Origin: Actinomycetota bacterium
Lineage (GTDB): Bacteria > Actinomycetota > Actinomycetes > Nanopelagicales > Nanopelagicaceae
Length of the DNA stretch: 35,187 nt
Direction: 5' to 3'
NCBI GenBank assembly: GCA_026392765.1
Contig: JAPLBL010000004.1
Coordinates: 1-35,187, forward strand
A program made the translations under genes and the position numbers. Shown piece by piece: positions 19,539 through 28,863 of the stretch. How positions within the stretch are numbered: position 1 is the first letter of the stretch; every line of letters begins with the position of its first letter. The notes beneath the pieces are model-generated. The model searched no databases and had not been told where the DNA came from. It saw only the letters and a list, made by a program, of their open reading frames with translations.

Positions 19539-20522
19539 GTGAAATCAGTTATTGCCGAAAACCTTGTAAAGACCTATGACAAAGGCAAAGTACGAGCACT
19601 TGATGGCCTGAGCCTTGATGTTGAAGAAGGCACTGTATTAAGCGTATTAGGACCAAATGGCGCGGGTAAAACAACTGTTGTTCGTATTCTGACAACGCTA
19701 TTACGCGCAGATTCAGGTAGTGCAAGCGTGGCAGGCATCGATGTTATAAAGAACCCTGAGAAAGTTCGCGAAGTTATTGGTTTATCTGGTCAATATGCAG
19801 CAGTTGATGAAATTCTCACAGGCTATGACAATCTAGTGATGTTCGGTGAGTTGTATCACCTTGGTAAGAAACAAGCTGTTGTTCGCGCAAATGAACTCCT
19901 TGAACGCTTCTCTTTGACTGAAGCTGCAAAGCGCCCCATCAAGACGTATTCAGGTGGAATGCGTCGCAGACTTGATTTGGCTGCATCACTCATCGTTAAA
20001 CCAAAAGTTCTCTTCCTTGATGAACCCACAACAGGTCTTGATCCACGTGGTCGCCAAGAGATGTGGGGAGTTATTCAAGAGCTCGTTAAAGGTGGCGTGA
20101 CGCTACTTCTTACAACGCAATATCTTGAAGAAGCTGATCAATTAGCCGATGACATCGCAGTTATTGATACCGGCAAAGTAATTGCTCGAGGCACATCGGA
20201 TGCCCTCAAGAAGCAAGTCGGCGGTGAACGTCTTGAAGTAGTAGTGGAACAAGTCCACGTTGCTAAGACGATGGAGATTGTTGCTGCAGTCAGCGGACAT
20301 AAGGCAGCGCTGGATGAAGGCCTTCGCCTTATCTCAGCCCCAGTCTCAACAGGATCTGCCGCCCTCTTTGAAGTATTAAAAGCTCTTGATAGCGCAGGAA
20401 TTCATGCACTCGATGTGGGCTTAAAGCGCCCATCCCTTGATGATGTATTCCTTTCTCTTACTGGGCATGCAGCGGAAGAGAAGAAGGAAGAGATTGCAGA
20501 AAAGAAGAGAGGTAGAAAATGA
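19539..20522 (+). CDS. ABC transporter ATP-binding protein (DrrA-like drug exporter)
   Basis: [15 protein letters not shown] Walker [16 protein letters not shown] signature, [20 protein letters not shown] Walker B; C-terminal DrrA-type extension; GTG start. Confidence 0.95.
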   Translation: MKSVIAENLVKTYDKGKVRALDGLSLDVEEGTVLSVLGPNGAGKTTVVRILTTLLRADSGSASVAGIDVIKNPEKVREVIGLSGQYAAVDEILTGYDNLVMFGELYHLGKKQAVVRANELLERFSLTEAAKRPIKTYSGGMRRRLDLAASLIVKPKVLFLDEPTTGLDPRGRQEMWGVIQELVKGGVTLLLTTQYLEEADQLADDIAVIDTGKVIARGTSDALKKQVGGERLEVVVEQVHVAKTMEIVAAVSGHKAALDEGLRLISAPVSTGSAALFEVLKALDSAGIHALDVGLKRPSLDDVFLSLTGHAAEEKKEEIAEKKRGRK

Positions 20523-21310
20523 GCGCCGTCAATGACATCTACATCATCACCCGCAGACAACTCTTATTGCTCAGTCGCGTTCCCGAAGTTTTGATCTTCT
20601 CAACCATTCAACCTGTGATGTTTGTGCTTCTCTTTCGTTATGTATTCGGTGGCTCAATTAGCACAGGCCAACCTGGTGGATATGTGCAGCTACTGATGCC
20701 TGGCATCTTCGTGCAGACAGTCGCATTTACCCTAGCTGGCACTGCTTCTGGCCTTGCTGAAGATATGAAGAAAGGTTTGATTGATCGATTTAGATCACTA
20801 CCGATTTCTCAATCTGCGCTCGTGATTGGTAGAACTCTCGGTGATTCACTTTTGAATATCGTAGTTCTTGCTGTGATGGGTATCGCCGGTTACATCGTTG
20901 GATGGCGTCCATCTGCAGGCCTTGCCACTGTGGCACTCGGATTCCTATTCCTACTCTTCTTCGGTTATGCGCTCTCGTGGGTGGGAGTTCTCGTGGGACT
21001 TTCAGCATCGGATGCTCGCGTTGTGCAGAACGTCAGCTTTATCGTGACATTCCCGCTCACATTCTTATCTAATGCATTTGCTCCAACAACAGGAATGCCA
21101 CGGGCGCTGCAGTACTTTGCTGAGTGGAATCCCGTCTCAACGATGGTGGCAGCATGCCGCGAACTCTTTGGACTTGAGAATCAATTTGGCGCAACTGCTG
21201 GATCTTTCCCGAGCGAGCATCCGCTCACAACATCGCTGATTTATATGCTCATTATTATGCTGATCTTTATTCCGCTGAGCTTGCGTAAATATCGTAACTA
21301 CGCAGATTAA
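20519..21310 (+). CDS. ABC transporter permease (DrrB/ABC-2 type)
   Basis: ABC-2 permease TM pattern, MKKGLIDRFRSLPISQSALVIGRTLGD; 4-nt overlap with the ATPase gene. Confidence 0.94.
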   Translation: MSAVNDIYIITRRQLLLLSRVPEVLIFSTIQPVMFVLLFRYVFGGSISTGQPGGYVQLLMPGIFVQTVAFTLAGTASGLAEDMKKGLIDRFRSLPISQSALVIGRTLGDSLLNIVVLAVMGIAGYIVGWRPSAGLATVALGFLFLLFFGYALSWVGVLVGLSASDARVVQNVSFIVTFPLTFLSNAFAPTTGMPRALQYFAEWNPVSTMVAACRELFGLENQFGATAGSFPSEHPLTTSLIYMLIIMLIFIPLSLRKYRNYAD

Positions 21311-21313
21311 GAA

Positions 21314-21793
21314 TTAAGCGTAGAACTCAGCAGCTTTAATCTCGACCTTAATTTCGCGACCGTTAGGTGCCGAATATGAAACGGTGGCGCCGATATCTGC
21401 GCCAAGGACTGCGGCGCCTAGTGGGGATTTCTCAGAGTAAACATCGAGATCCCCTGATGCGATTTCACGAGAGCCCAGTAGGAACTTCATCTCATCTCCA
21501 GCAATGACTGCTGTGACAACCATTCCAGCGCCAACTTTTCCATCAGCACTTGCAGGCGGTGTTCCAATGTGGGCATTTTCTAACATCTGCTTGAGCTGAC
21601 GGATGCGAGCTTCCATCTTTCCTTGCTCATCACGAGCTGCGTGATAGCCACCATTCTCCTTGAGATCACCTTCCGCGCGCGCTGCTTCAATCTTTGCAGT
21701 GATCTCTTTGCGACCTTCACCTTCAAGGCTGGCAAGTTCAGCAGCTAAGCGATCTGCTGCTTCTTGGGTTAGCCATGTCTGCTGTGAACTCAT
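21314..21793 (-). CDS. greA: transcription elongation factor GreA
   Basis: WLTQEAADRLAAELASLEGEGRKEITAKIEAARAEGDLKENGGYHAARDEQGKMEARIRQLKQML; MSSQQTWL start at 21793 preferred. Confidence 0.95.
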   Translation of the reverse strand: MSSQQTWLTQEAADRLAAELASLEGEGRKEITAKIEAARAEGDLKENGGYHAARDEQGKMEARIRQLKQMLENAHIGTPPASADGKVGAGMVVTAVIAGDEMKFLLGSREIASGDLDVYSEKSPLGAAVLGADIGATVSYSAPNGREIKVEIKAAEFYA

Positions 21794-21804
21794 AGTCCGC
21801 AATC

Positions 21805-22200
21805 CTAGGGCAGAACGCGACAGCGTTCGATACCTGCATTGACCGCATCAGCACGCGTAGGGATAGAGATGGTGCGCTCAAGGTAGGTCTCACCCGCAGC
21901 AATAGTGTCTTCAATCTGGCCGACGACATTCATATCGAAGTCACGAGCTGTGAGTGTGCAGGTGATGACGTCATCACCTGATGCGCGTTGTATGGAATAT
22001 CGAATTTCAGGGTTGCGAGGGTCTTGGGTAATAAATGAAATCAGCTCTGTGCGAAGTTCAGGATTGGAGTGGTGAAGGCCGGCCCAGAGCAACCAAGCAC
22101 CTCCCACAACTGCACAGACAATTGCATACTTCACCCACGCCCGCGCAGGCTTAACACCGTAGCGATCATTGAAATCGAATTGGTTGTTCCCCTGTGACAT
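21805..22200 (-). CDS. DUF4307 domain-containing membrane protein
   Basis: DRYGVKPARAWVKYAIVCAVVGGAWLLWAGLHHSNPELRTELISF; one TM, soluble C-terminal domain; adjacent to greA. Confidence 0.85.
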   Translation of the reverse strand: MSQGNNQFDFNDRYGVKPARAWVKYAIVCAVVGGAWLLWAGLHHSNPELRTELISFITQDPRNPEIRYSIQRASGDDVITCTLTARDFDMNVVGQIEDTIAAGETYLERTISIPTRADAVNAGIERCRVLP

Positions 22201-22214
22201 GGGAGAATCCTCTC

Positions 22215-22367
22215 ATGGTTAAAGATTACGATGTAGGAATCGCAGGCTCACTCACGATGATTGTTCTCTTTACTACCGTTACCTTATTGCTGCGCAGCTT
22301 CTATAAGCGCTTTAACCGTTTGCAGAAGAATTCAGAAGTCGTCCAGGAGAATGAAGACGACAATTAA
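22215..22367 (+). CDS. small single-TM protein, 50 aa (below the ORF-track cutoff)
   Basis: ATG 22215..TAA 22367: MVKDYDVGIAGSLTMIVLFTTVTLLLRSFYKRFNRLQKNSEVVQENEDDN; TM segment, positive cytoplasmic flank, acidic tail; overlaps the SURF1 start by 17 nt. Confidence 0.7.
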   Translation: MVKDYDVGIAGSLTMIVLFTTVTLLLRSFYKRFNRLQKNSEVVQENEDDN

Positions 22368-23049
22368 GAAGACTCTTCAAGCGCTCTTAGTCCTTGTTCT
22401 TACTCTCACCTTTATTTCACTTGGCGTGTGGCAGCTACAACGTGCCCAAGATTTACAGGACTATGCCGCTCTTCCCGTAGATAGAACTATCTATCCGCTC
22501 CTTGAAAAGAGCGCAGCCACAGGGATTGTTCCCGGTGAAAGTATTGGAAAGTTAGTCACAACATCGGGTTACTACATCGCAACCTATAAAGCCCCCAATC
22601 AGAAAGATGGAGATGACGTTGTTGATGATTGGGAAGTCGGGCTTTTGCAGAATGAGACTGACACTGCGATCTTGGTAGTGCGCGGGCTCTGGAGCCAGCG
22701 CCTATCCAGCCCAGAAATTGCGATGTCAACGAGAGTTGAAGTAGTGGGCACCTTATTGCCTGCCCAAAATGATGATCGCGCAGCAAATACTGCCTCACAA
22801 CTCTCACGCCTTGATAGCAGCATCCTTGTTGCAAGCACCGATGCCCAACTCTTTGAGGGCTTCATCTTGGCAAGTTCGGAAGGCAGCCGAAGTGGCATGG
22901 TCGATCGCACCCGAATTACTCCGCCGGAACTGACCTCTGAGATCCCCGGCTTCTATTGGCAACATATCTCCTACGTTGTCATCTGGTGGTTTATGGCTCT
23001 TCTTGTGTTGTGGCTGCCTTTCTATAAGAGAGATGACGAGAGGGTTTAG
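22351..23049 (+). CDS. SURF1 family protein (cytochrome oxidase biogenesis)
   Basis: MKTTIKKTLQALLVLVLTLTFISLGVWQLQRAQDLQ; RGLWSQRLSSPE; C-terminal YWQHISYVVIWWFMALLVLWLPFYKR; two terminal TMs typical of SURF1. Confidence 0.88.
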   Translation: MKTTIKKTLQALLVLVLTLTFISLGVWQLQRAQDLQDYAALPVDRTIYPLLEKSAATGIVPGESIGKLVTTSGYYIATYKAPNQKDGDDVVDDWEVGLLQNETDTAILVVRGLWSQRLSSPEIAMSTRVEVVGTLLPAQNDDRAANTASQLSRLDSSILVASTDAQLFEGFILASSEGSRSGMVDRTRITPPELTSEIPGFYWQHISYVVIWWFMALLVLWLPFYKRDDERV

Positions 23050-23052
23050 AGT
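23047..23052 (+). promoter_or_regulatory. putative -10 box TAGAGT for the DUF3817 gene, overlapping the SURF1 stop codon
   Basis: TAGAGT-TCTGCC-ATG; 6-nt spacing suits a leaderless start; TAG 23047-23049 is the SURF1 stop. Confidence 0.35.
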
Positions 23053-23058
23053 TCTGCC

Positions 23059-23370
23059 ATGACTCAACCATCGACTGCAGTCCTTACTCGCTTTCGATTG
23101 ATGGCCATCCTCTGCGGCGTCAATCTTCTTCTGCTGATCTTCGGATATATGCCAGCGAAGTATCTCTTTGATGCTGTTGAGACCAATAAGTGGTTGATCT
23201 CAATTCCGATCGCCCATGGATACCTCTACATCGTCTATATCCTCACCGCCCTGCAGATTGGCGTGCAGAAGAAGATGTCACTTCCAATAATTCTTGCTCT
23301 CATTGCAGCAGGCACCCTGCCCTTTGCCTCCTTTGTGGCCGAGCGCCGTATTGTGAAGAAGTACAGCTAA
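23059..23370 (+). CDS. DUF3817 domain-containing membrane protein
   Basis: FRLMAILCGVNLLLLIFGYMPAKYLF, ISIPIAHGYLYIVYILTALQIG, LPFASFVAERRI. Confidence 0.88.
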   Translation: MTQPSTAVLTRFRLMAILCGVNLLLLIFGYMPAKYLFDAVETNKWLISIPIAHGYLYIVYILTALQIGVQKKMSLPIILALIAAGTLPFASFVAERRIVKKYS

Positions 23371-23389
23371 CTTCTCTTCACGTGCGGCC

Positions 23390-23411
23390 AAGGTAAACAG
23401 TTGATTACCTT
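23390..23411 (+). terminator. weak stem-loop, possible terminator after the DUF3817 gene
   Basis: AAGGTAA-ACAGTTGA-TTACCTT followed by TTCC. Confidence 0.35.
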
Positions 23412-23562
23412 TTCCTAGTTAATGGCGTGTCGCACCAAAAGTCCGATTCATAAGTTCTATCTTTTACGAGTCAGAAGCAACTCCCAACTCTTTCCCCCTG
23501 TAGCGATCGCGGCTTTGCGGCAATCGATGCGGCTAGATAAAACTAAAGAGAATGGTTAAGCC

Positions 23563-24897
23563 TTGGCTACTTCAAAATCGGCAGCAAGTGCAAAGAACAA
23601 CCCAGCCCGTAAGACCTATGTATTGGACACTTCAGTACTGCTGGCAGATCCCGGGGCGATGAAACGATTTGAAGAACATGAAGTCATCATTCCCATAGCC
23701 GTTATTGGCGAGCTTGAGACAAAGCGCGATCATCCTGAACTCGGCTACTTTGCCAGGGCAGCCCTTCGCGCACTCGATGATCTCCGTGTTGAACATGGAC
23801 GCCTTGATGCACCACTGACCATTACCCCTGAAGGTGGAACCCTTTCAGTAGAGCTCAACCACACTGATTTAAGCACTCTGCCACATGGCTTCTTGCGCGA
23901 TGGCACCAATGATTCACGCATCCTTGCCATCTCCAAAAATCTGATGTCTGATGGAAAGCATGTAGTCCTGGTTACTAAAGATCTTCCTCTTCGAGTCAAA
24001 GCATCATCTGTCGGAGTTGAAGCACAGGAATATCTTGCAGAGCTAGTCTCTAATAGCGGATGGACTGGAATTGAAGAAGTCTCTGTCGGCCACAACACCA
24101 TCGATGAGCTCTATGCATCAGATCGAGCAGATCATGAATGCGCCCATCAATTCCCAGTTCACACCGGCATCGTTCTCCACTCAGAAAAAGGAAGTGCGCT
24201 CGCCCGAGTCACAGCCGATAAGCAGTTGCAATTAGTCCGAGGCGATCGCCAAGCATTTGGACTCCATGGCCGTTCTGCCGAACAACGCATTGCACTTGAC
24301 CTCCTTCTCGATGACAGCATCGGCATCGTCTCGATGGGTGGCCGGGCTGGAACAGGAAAGTCGGCGCTCGCACTCTGCGCAGGACTTGAAGCGGTGATGG
24401 AAAAGCGTCTGCATAAGAAGGTGCTCATCTTCCGTCCTCTCTATCCGGTCGGGGGACAAGAGCTCGGTTACTTGCCAGGCAGTGAAGGCGAGAAGATGTC
24501 GCCCTGGGCCCAGGCCGTCTTTGACACTTTGGGGGCGTTGGTCAGCCAAGCTGTCATCGATGAGGTCATCGACCGAGGTCTGATTGAAGTTCTGCCACTG
24601 ACCCACATCCGTGGCCGCTCCCTCCATGACTCCTTCGTCATCGTCGATGAAGCCCAGTCGCTGGAGCGAGGAGTTCTGCTCACCGTGCTCTCGCGAATTG
24701 GCCAGGGATCAAGGGTTGTGATGACCCACGATGTTGCCCAGCGCGATAACTTGCGAGTTGGTCGCCATGATGGAGTCGTGGCAGTGGTTGAGACCCTCAA
24801 GGGCCACCCGCTCTTTGCCCACGTGACCCTGACTCGATCCGAGCGCTCACCGATCGCAGCCCTGGTCACCGAGATGCTGGAAGGGCCGCAGGCATAG
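23563..24897 (+). CDS. PIN domain + PhoH-like ATPase (PhoH2/YlaK type)
   Basis: [36 protein letters not shown] (PIN), [19 protein letters not shown] (Walker A), [12 protein letters not shown] (Walker B), [17 protein letters not shown] start. Confidence 0.95.
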   Translation: MATSKSAASAKNNPARKTYVLDTSVLLADPGAMKRFEEHEVIIPIAVIGELETKRDHPELGYFARAALRALDDLRVEHGRLDAPLTITPEGGTLSVELNHTDLSTLPHGFLRDGTNDSRILAISKNLMSDGKHVVLVTKDLPLRVKASSVGVEAQEYLAELVSNSGWTGIEEVSVGHNTIDELYASDRADHECAHQFPVHTGIVLHSEKGSALARVTADKQLQLVRGDRQAFGLHGRSAEQRIALDLLLDDSIGIVSMGGRAGTGKSALALCAGLEAVMEKRLHKKVLIFRPLYPVGGQELGYLPGSEGEKMSPWAQAVFDTLGALVSQAVIDEVIDRGLIEVLPLTHIRGRSLHDSFVIVDEAQSLERGVLLTVLSRIGQGSRVVMTHDVAQRDNLRVGRHDGVVAVVETLKGHPLFAHVTLTRSERSPIAALVTEMLEGPQA

Positions 24898-25016
24898 GCT
24901 GCGCCTTAACCCCCTTTTCTCCCCTCTTTAAATCTCACAGTCACATATGGGACATATAGGACTTTGCCCTAACTGACCTGCGCTTTTGCCTATCCACAAC
25001 TAGGGTCAATCCTGAG

Positions 25017-25053
25017 AATTTGCGACTCACGCACCTCTAAATTTGCGACTCAC
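25017..25053. repeat. two direct copies of AATTTGCGACTCAC, 23-bp spacing
   Basis: Copies at 25017-25030 and 25040-25053 in the noncoding region before the transglycosylase-like gene. Confidence 0.85.
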
Positions 25054-25092
25054 CCCATCCCTTGCCAGCCTTTACCCATTCCCCCAAGGCTC

Positions 25093-25112
25093 CAACCTCA
25101 ATTCTGAGGTTG
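25093..25112. repeat. 8-bp inverted repeat CAACCTCA-ATTC-TGAGGTTG
   Basis: Perfect arms with a 4-nt spacer, ~26 nt before ATG 25138. Confidence 0.8.
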
Positions 25113-25137
25113 ATAGGCCATGGGGCGAGAGTGATCG

Positions 25138-25743
25138 ATGAGATGGAAGGGGCAGAAGATGAAGCACGATATCCGTGAGTTCTTCACCGCCTTCTCCACC
25201 CTGCGCATTTCTAGGGCGAGCAAGGTCGCCATCTGGGCAACCGTTGGATCGATGCTCTTTATCGCAACTGCCCAACAGAGCGCCTATGGTCTGGACTTTC
25301 CTATGACCACTCGCCTGACTCTGGCAGATTCCAAGAACCTGACCGTCTCCAAGTTACCTGCAGCATCACTGTCCACCCAGATCTCTGAAATGGCCTTAGT
25401 CGCCAACATCAGCGCGCAGGTTGAGATGGCTCGCTCGATTATCGGCGCCAAGAAGGTCGCTAAGACGATTATGTCGAATGAATTTTCTTGGGGCGATGAT
25501 GAGTATTCATGTTTGAATCGATTGTGGACTAAAGAAAGTCACTGGAATTACAAAGCTCATAACTATCGCTCAGGGGCTCATGGAATTCCTCAGGCACTGC
25601 CTGCCGTCAAGATGGAGGTCATCTCCAGCGATTGGCGCACCAACCCTGTGACTCAGATCCGTTGGGGCCTTCGTTATATTGATATTCGCTATGAGACTCC
25701 ATGCCAAGCATGGTCAAAGTTCAAGCGCAGCCGTTACTACTAG
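25138..25743 (+). CDS. secreted transglycosylase-like (SLT-type) cell-wall protein
   Basis: N-terminal hydrophobic segment VAIWATVGSMLFIATAQQSAYG; C-terminal EYSCLNRLWTKESHWNYKAHNYRSGAHGIPQALPAVKM...NPVTQIRWGLRYIDIRYETPCQAW. ATG 25159 is an alternative start. Confidence 0.88.
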   Translation: MRWKGQKMKHDIREFFTAFSTLRISRASKVAIWATVGSMLFIATAQQSAYGLDFPMTTRLTLADSKNLTVSKLPAASLSTQISEMALVANISAQVEMARSIIGAKKVAKTIMSNEFSWGDDEYSCLNRLWTKESHWNYKAHNYRSGAHGIPQALPAVKMEVISSDWRTNPVTQIRWGLRYIDIRYETPCQAWSKFKRSRYY

Positions 25744-25752
25744 AAGAGAAGA

Positions 25753-27411
25753 TTAATTCTCAGGTCTAAGCCCAATTGTTAGCGGACGCATAGTCTCTTC
25801 AAAGAAATCATTGCCCTTATCATCGACAACGATAAATGCTGGAAAGTCGACCACATCGATCTTCCAGACTGCTTCCATCCCAAGCTCTTGGAAATCTAGA
25901 ACTTCTACTTTTGTAATGCAATCTTGGGCAAGGCGAGCTGCAGGGCCACCGATAGATCCGAGATAGAAACCACCATGCTTGGCACAGGCATCGGTAACTT
26001 GCTTTGATCGATTGCCTTTTGCCAACATCACAAAGGAACCACCAGCTGCTTGGAATTGTTCGACATAGGAATCCATGCGGCCGGCAGTTGTGGGACCAAA
26101 TGATCCTGATGCCATACCTGTGGGAGTCTTTGCAGGACCTGCGTAGTAGATGGCGTATTTCTTCATGTATTCAGGCATTGGCTTGCCCGCATCTAACATC
26201 TCTTTAATCTTTGCATGAGCAATATCGCGAGCAACCACAATCGTTCCAGTCAGTGAAACTCTGCTCTTTACAGGGTGTTTGGAGAGCTCAGCGCGGATTG
26301 TCTCCATCGGCTGGTTGAGATCAATAGCCACCACATTGTCATTGAGGTGTTCATCAGTGGTCTCAGGCAAGAAGTGGGCAGGATCTATCTCCAGTTGCTC
26401 AAGGAAGATGCCATCTTTGGTGATCTTCGCCTTTGCTTGGCGATCTGCAGAGCATGAGACTGCGATGGCAATGGGCAGAGATGCACCATGGCGAGGCAGG
26501 CGCACAACCCGCACATCGTGGCAGAAGTACTTGCCACCAAATTGAGCACCGATTCCCAGCCTCTGGGTCAACTTAAATACTTCTTCCTCTAGTGCAAGAT
26601 CGCGGAATCCATGTCCTGTTGCAGCATCACCTGTTGTTGGCAGGTCATCGAGGTAGTGAGTACTTGCAAGCTTTGCAGTCTTGACTGTGTGCTCAGCACT
26701 TGTTCCACCGATGACGATTGCTAAGTGATAGGGAGGACATGCCGCTGTTCCAATGGAACGCAGCTTTTCATCTAACCAATTCATAAAGGAGGTCGGGTTA
26801 AGAACTGCCTTAGTCTCTTGATAGAGGAATGATTTATTGGCGCTACCGCCACCTTTAGCGATAAACATAAAGTTGTATTCATCTTGATGATCGCTATCTG
26901 CATAGATCTCAATCTGAGCAGGCAAGTTATTGCCTGTGTTCTTCTCTTCCCATGTTGTTATAGGGGCCATCTGTGAATAGCGAAGGTTGAGCTTGGTAAA
27001 GGCGTCATAGACACCTTGGGAGAGTGCGACCTCATCTTTGGAGGTAGTCAGAACATACTGACCCTTCTTGCCCATGATGAGCGCAGTGCCTGTGTCTTGG
27101 CACATCGGCAGAACTCCACCTGCTGCAATGTTGGCATTTTTTAAGAGATCAAGGGCCACAAAGCGATCATTGGCTGATGCCTCAGGGTCTGTGAGAATCT
27201 TTGCCAGTTGCTCAAGGTGTTCTGTGCGCAGGTAATGTGAAATATCGTGAATAGCTGTCTCTGTCAGCAAGGTAAGTGCCGAAGGTTCTACTTGCAGAAA
27301 TTCTTTATCGCCTAACTTGATAACGCTGACGCCCTCTTTTGATACAAGGCGATACTTCGTTCTATCTGCACCAAGGGGCAGAAGATCTGAGTAGGTGAAA
27401 TCTGGTGACAT
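25753..27411 (-). CDS. class I fumarate hydratase (iron-sulfur type)
   Basis: [87 protein letters not shown]. Confidence 0.94.
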   Translation of the reverse strand: MSPDFTYSDLLPLGADRTKYRLVSKEGVSVIKLGDKEFLQVEPSALTLLTETAIHDISHYLRTEHLEQLAKILTDPEASANDRFVALDLLKNANIAAGGVLPMCQDTGTALIMGKKGQYVLTTSKDEVALSQGVYDAFTKLNLRYSQMAPITTWEEKNTGNNLPAQIEIYADSDHQDEYNFMFIAKGGGSANKSFLYQETKAVLNPTSFMNWLDEKLRSIGTAACPPYHLAIVIGGTSAEHTVKTAKLASTHYLDDLPTTGDAATGHGFRDLALEEEVFKLTQRLGIGAQFGGKYFCHDVRVVRLPRHGASLPIAIAVSCSADRQAKAKITKDGIFLEQLEIDPAHFLPETTDEHLNDNVVAIDLNQPMETIRAELSKHPVKSRVSLTGTIVVARDIAHAKIKEMLDAGKPMPEYMKKYAIYYAGPAKTPTGMASGSFGPTTAGRMDSYVEQFQAAGGSFVMLAKGNRSKQVTDACAKHGGFYLGSIGGPAARLAQDCITKVEVLDFQELGMEAVWKIDVVDFPAFIVVDDKGNDFFEETMRPLTIGLRPEN

Positions 27412-27614
27412 TATTCGGCGGGTTTCTTTGCAGCATCTAACTTCTTCTTAGCGCCATCGAGCCACTCCTGGCAGATCTTTGCCAACTCTTCACCACGTTC
27501 CCAGAGCTTGAGTGATTCCTCTAAAGTCGCGCTGCCATCTTCGAGTGATTCAACAATTTCAGCGAGCTCATCGCGCGCTGCTTCATATGAAGGCTTGGAA
27601 TCTTTAGTGGCCAT
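27411..27614 (-). CDS. xseB: exodeoxyribonuclease VII small subunit
   Basis: [51 protein letters not shown]. Confidence 0.95.
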   Translation of the reverse strand: MATKDSKPSYEAARDELAEIVESLEDGSATLEESLKLWERGEELAKICQEWLDGAKKKLDAAKKPAE

Positions 27615-27637
27615 GTGCTCAATCTACTCTCTGTCGA

Positions 27638-28837
27638 TTACTCGTTGACTGTGGCGCGGGTCTCGCCCTTTGCCACACGGATGCGCAGATGCGTGCCCGC
27701 CTTTGCCTTTGAGGCATCGCGAACAATGGAGCCATCTTCTAATTGCACAACCGCATATCCACGATCCATTGTCGATTGTGGAGATAGGGAACGAAGGTGG
27801 GCCTTAACGCCTTTGAGCTCTTTTTTCTCGATTTCAAGAAGGGATGCAAAGCCGCGGATAGAGCGATCACGCCAGCCTTTGATTTCATCGCGGCGTGATG
27901 TGACCATGACGCTGGGATCTTTCATCACAGGGCGATTGCGCAGCTGAGCGATTTGGTTGAGTTCATAGTCAATCGTTGAGACGAGTCTGCGAAACATGCG
28001 ATCTCTAATCTTCTCAATATCGCTAATCTCCTGAGCAATATCTGGAACGACTCTCTTTGCAGCATCTGTGGGAGTTGATGCGCGATAGTCGGCAACGAGA
28101 TCCAGCAACGGTGAATCTTTCTCATGGCCGATGGCGCTGACGATGGGGGTTGTGCAACTAGCTGCAAGGCGAACAAGTGATTCATCGCTAAAGGGAAGTA
28201 GATCTTCAAATGAGCCACCGCCGCGAGTAATGATGATGACATCAACTTCTGGGTTGGCTTCTAACTCAGATAAGGCAGCTGAGACTTCAACAACGGCTGC
28301 AGCACCTTGCACAGCAACTTCACGTATCTCAAATAGCACAGATGGCCATCTGCGTCGCGCATTTTCGACAACATCTTTTTCGGCATCGGTATTGCGACCA
28401 CAGATAAGTCCGACTCTGCGCGGAAGGCGAGGCAGTGCAATCTTTCGGTCTGCGCTAAAGAGACCTTCAAGAGCTAATTTCTCTTTCAGCGCTTCAAGGC
28501 GTGCCAGGAGTTCACCAACTCCTACCTGACGAATCTCTTTTGCCGACAGAGTGAGCGATCCATTTTTAGTAAACCACGATGGCTTTGCATAAATAACAAC
28601 GCGAGCATTGGCAGGAAGTGGCTGCACACTCGCTAATACAGTTTTGTAACACATCACAGAAATACTCATATCCGCACTCGTATCGCGAAGGCGCATAAAG
28701 GCCATTCCGCCACTTCGTTCATTGAGTTCTGATATTTCGCCCTCAATCCAGATGGGGCCTAATCGATCGATGTAATCCTTAATGGCTTCAGAGACCACAC
28801 GCACTGGTGCGGGGGATTCACTTGAAGTTTCGAACAT
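27638..28837 (-). CDS. xseA: exodeoxyribonuclease VII large subunit
   Basis: [112 protein letters not shown]. Confidence 0.96.
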   Translation of the reverse strand: MFETSSESPAPVRVVSEAIKDYIDRLGPIWIEGEISELNERSGGMAFMRLRDTSADMSISVMCYKTVLASVQPLPANARVVIYAKPSWFTKNGSLTLSAKEIRQVGVGELLARLEALKEKLALEGLFSADRKIALPRLPRRVGLICGRNTDAEKDVVENARRRWPSVLFEIREVAVQGAAAVVEVSAALSELEANPEVDVIIITRGGGSFEDLLPFSDESLVRLAASCTTPIVSAIGHEKDSPLLDLVADYRASTPTDAAKRVVPDIAQEISDIEKIRDRMFRRLVSTIDYELNQIAQLRNRPVMKDPSVMVTSRRDEIKGWRDRSIRGFASLLEIEKKELKGVKAHLRSLSPQSTMDRGYAVVQLEDGSIVRDASKAKAGTHLRIRVAKGETRATVNE

Positions 28838-28843
28838 GGCGAG

Positions 28844-28856
28844 AGCCTAATAGACT
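28844..28856. promoter_or_regulatory. back-to-back -10 boxes of a divergent xseA/ispH promoter
   Basis: AGCCTA-A-TAGACT. Minus-strand TAGGCT lies 6 nt before xseA ATG (28837); plus-strand TAGACT lies 7 nt before ispH ATG (28864). Confidence 0.5.
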
Positions 28857-28863
28857 GCGCGAT

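Noticed and set aside
23497-23504. GCGATCGC (HIP1-like octamer) in the DUF3817-phoH gap
   Set aside because: Only one copy noticed; no evidence of a repeat family.
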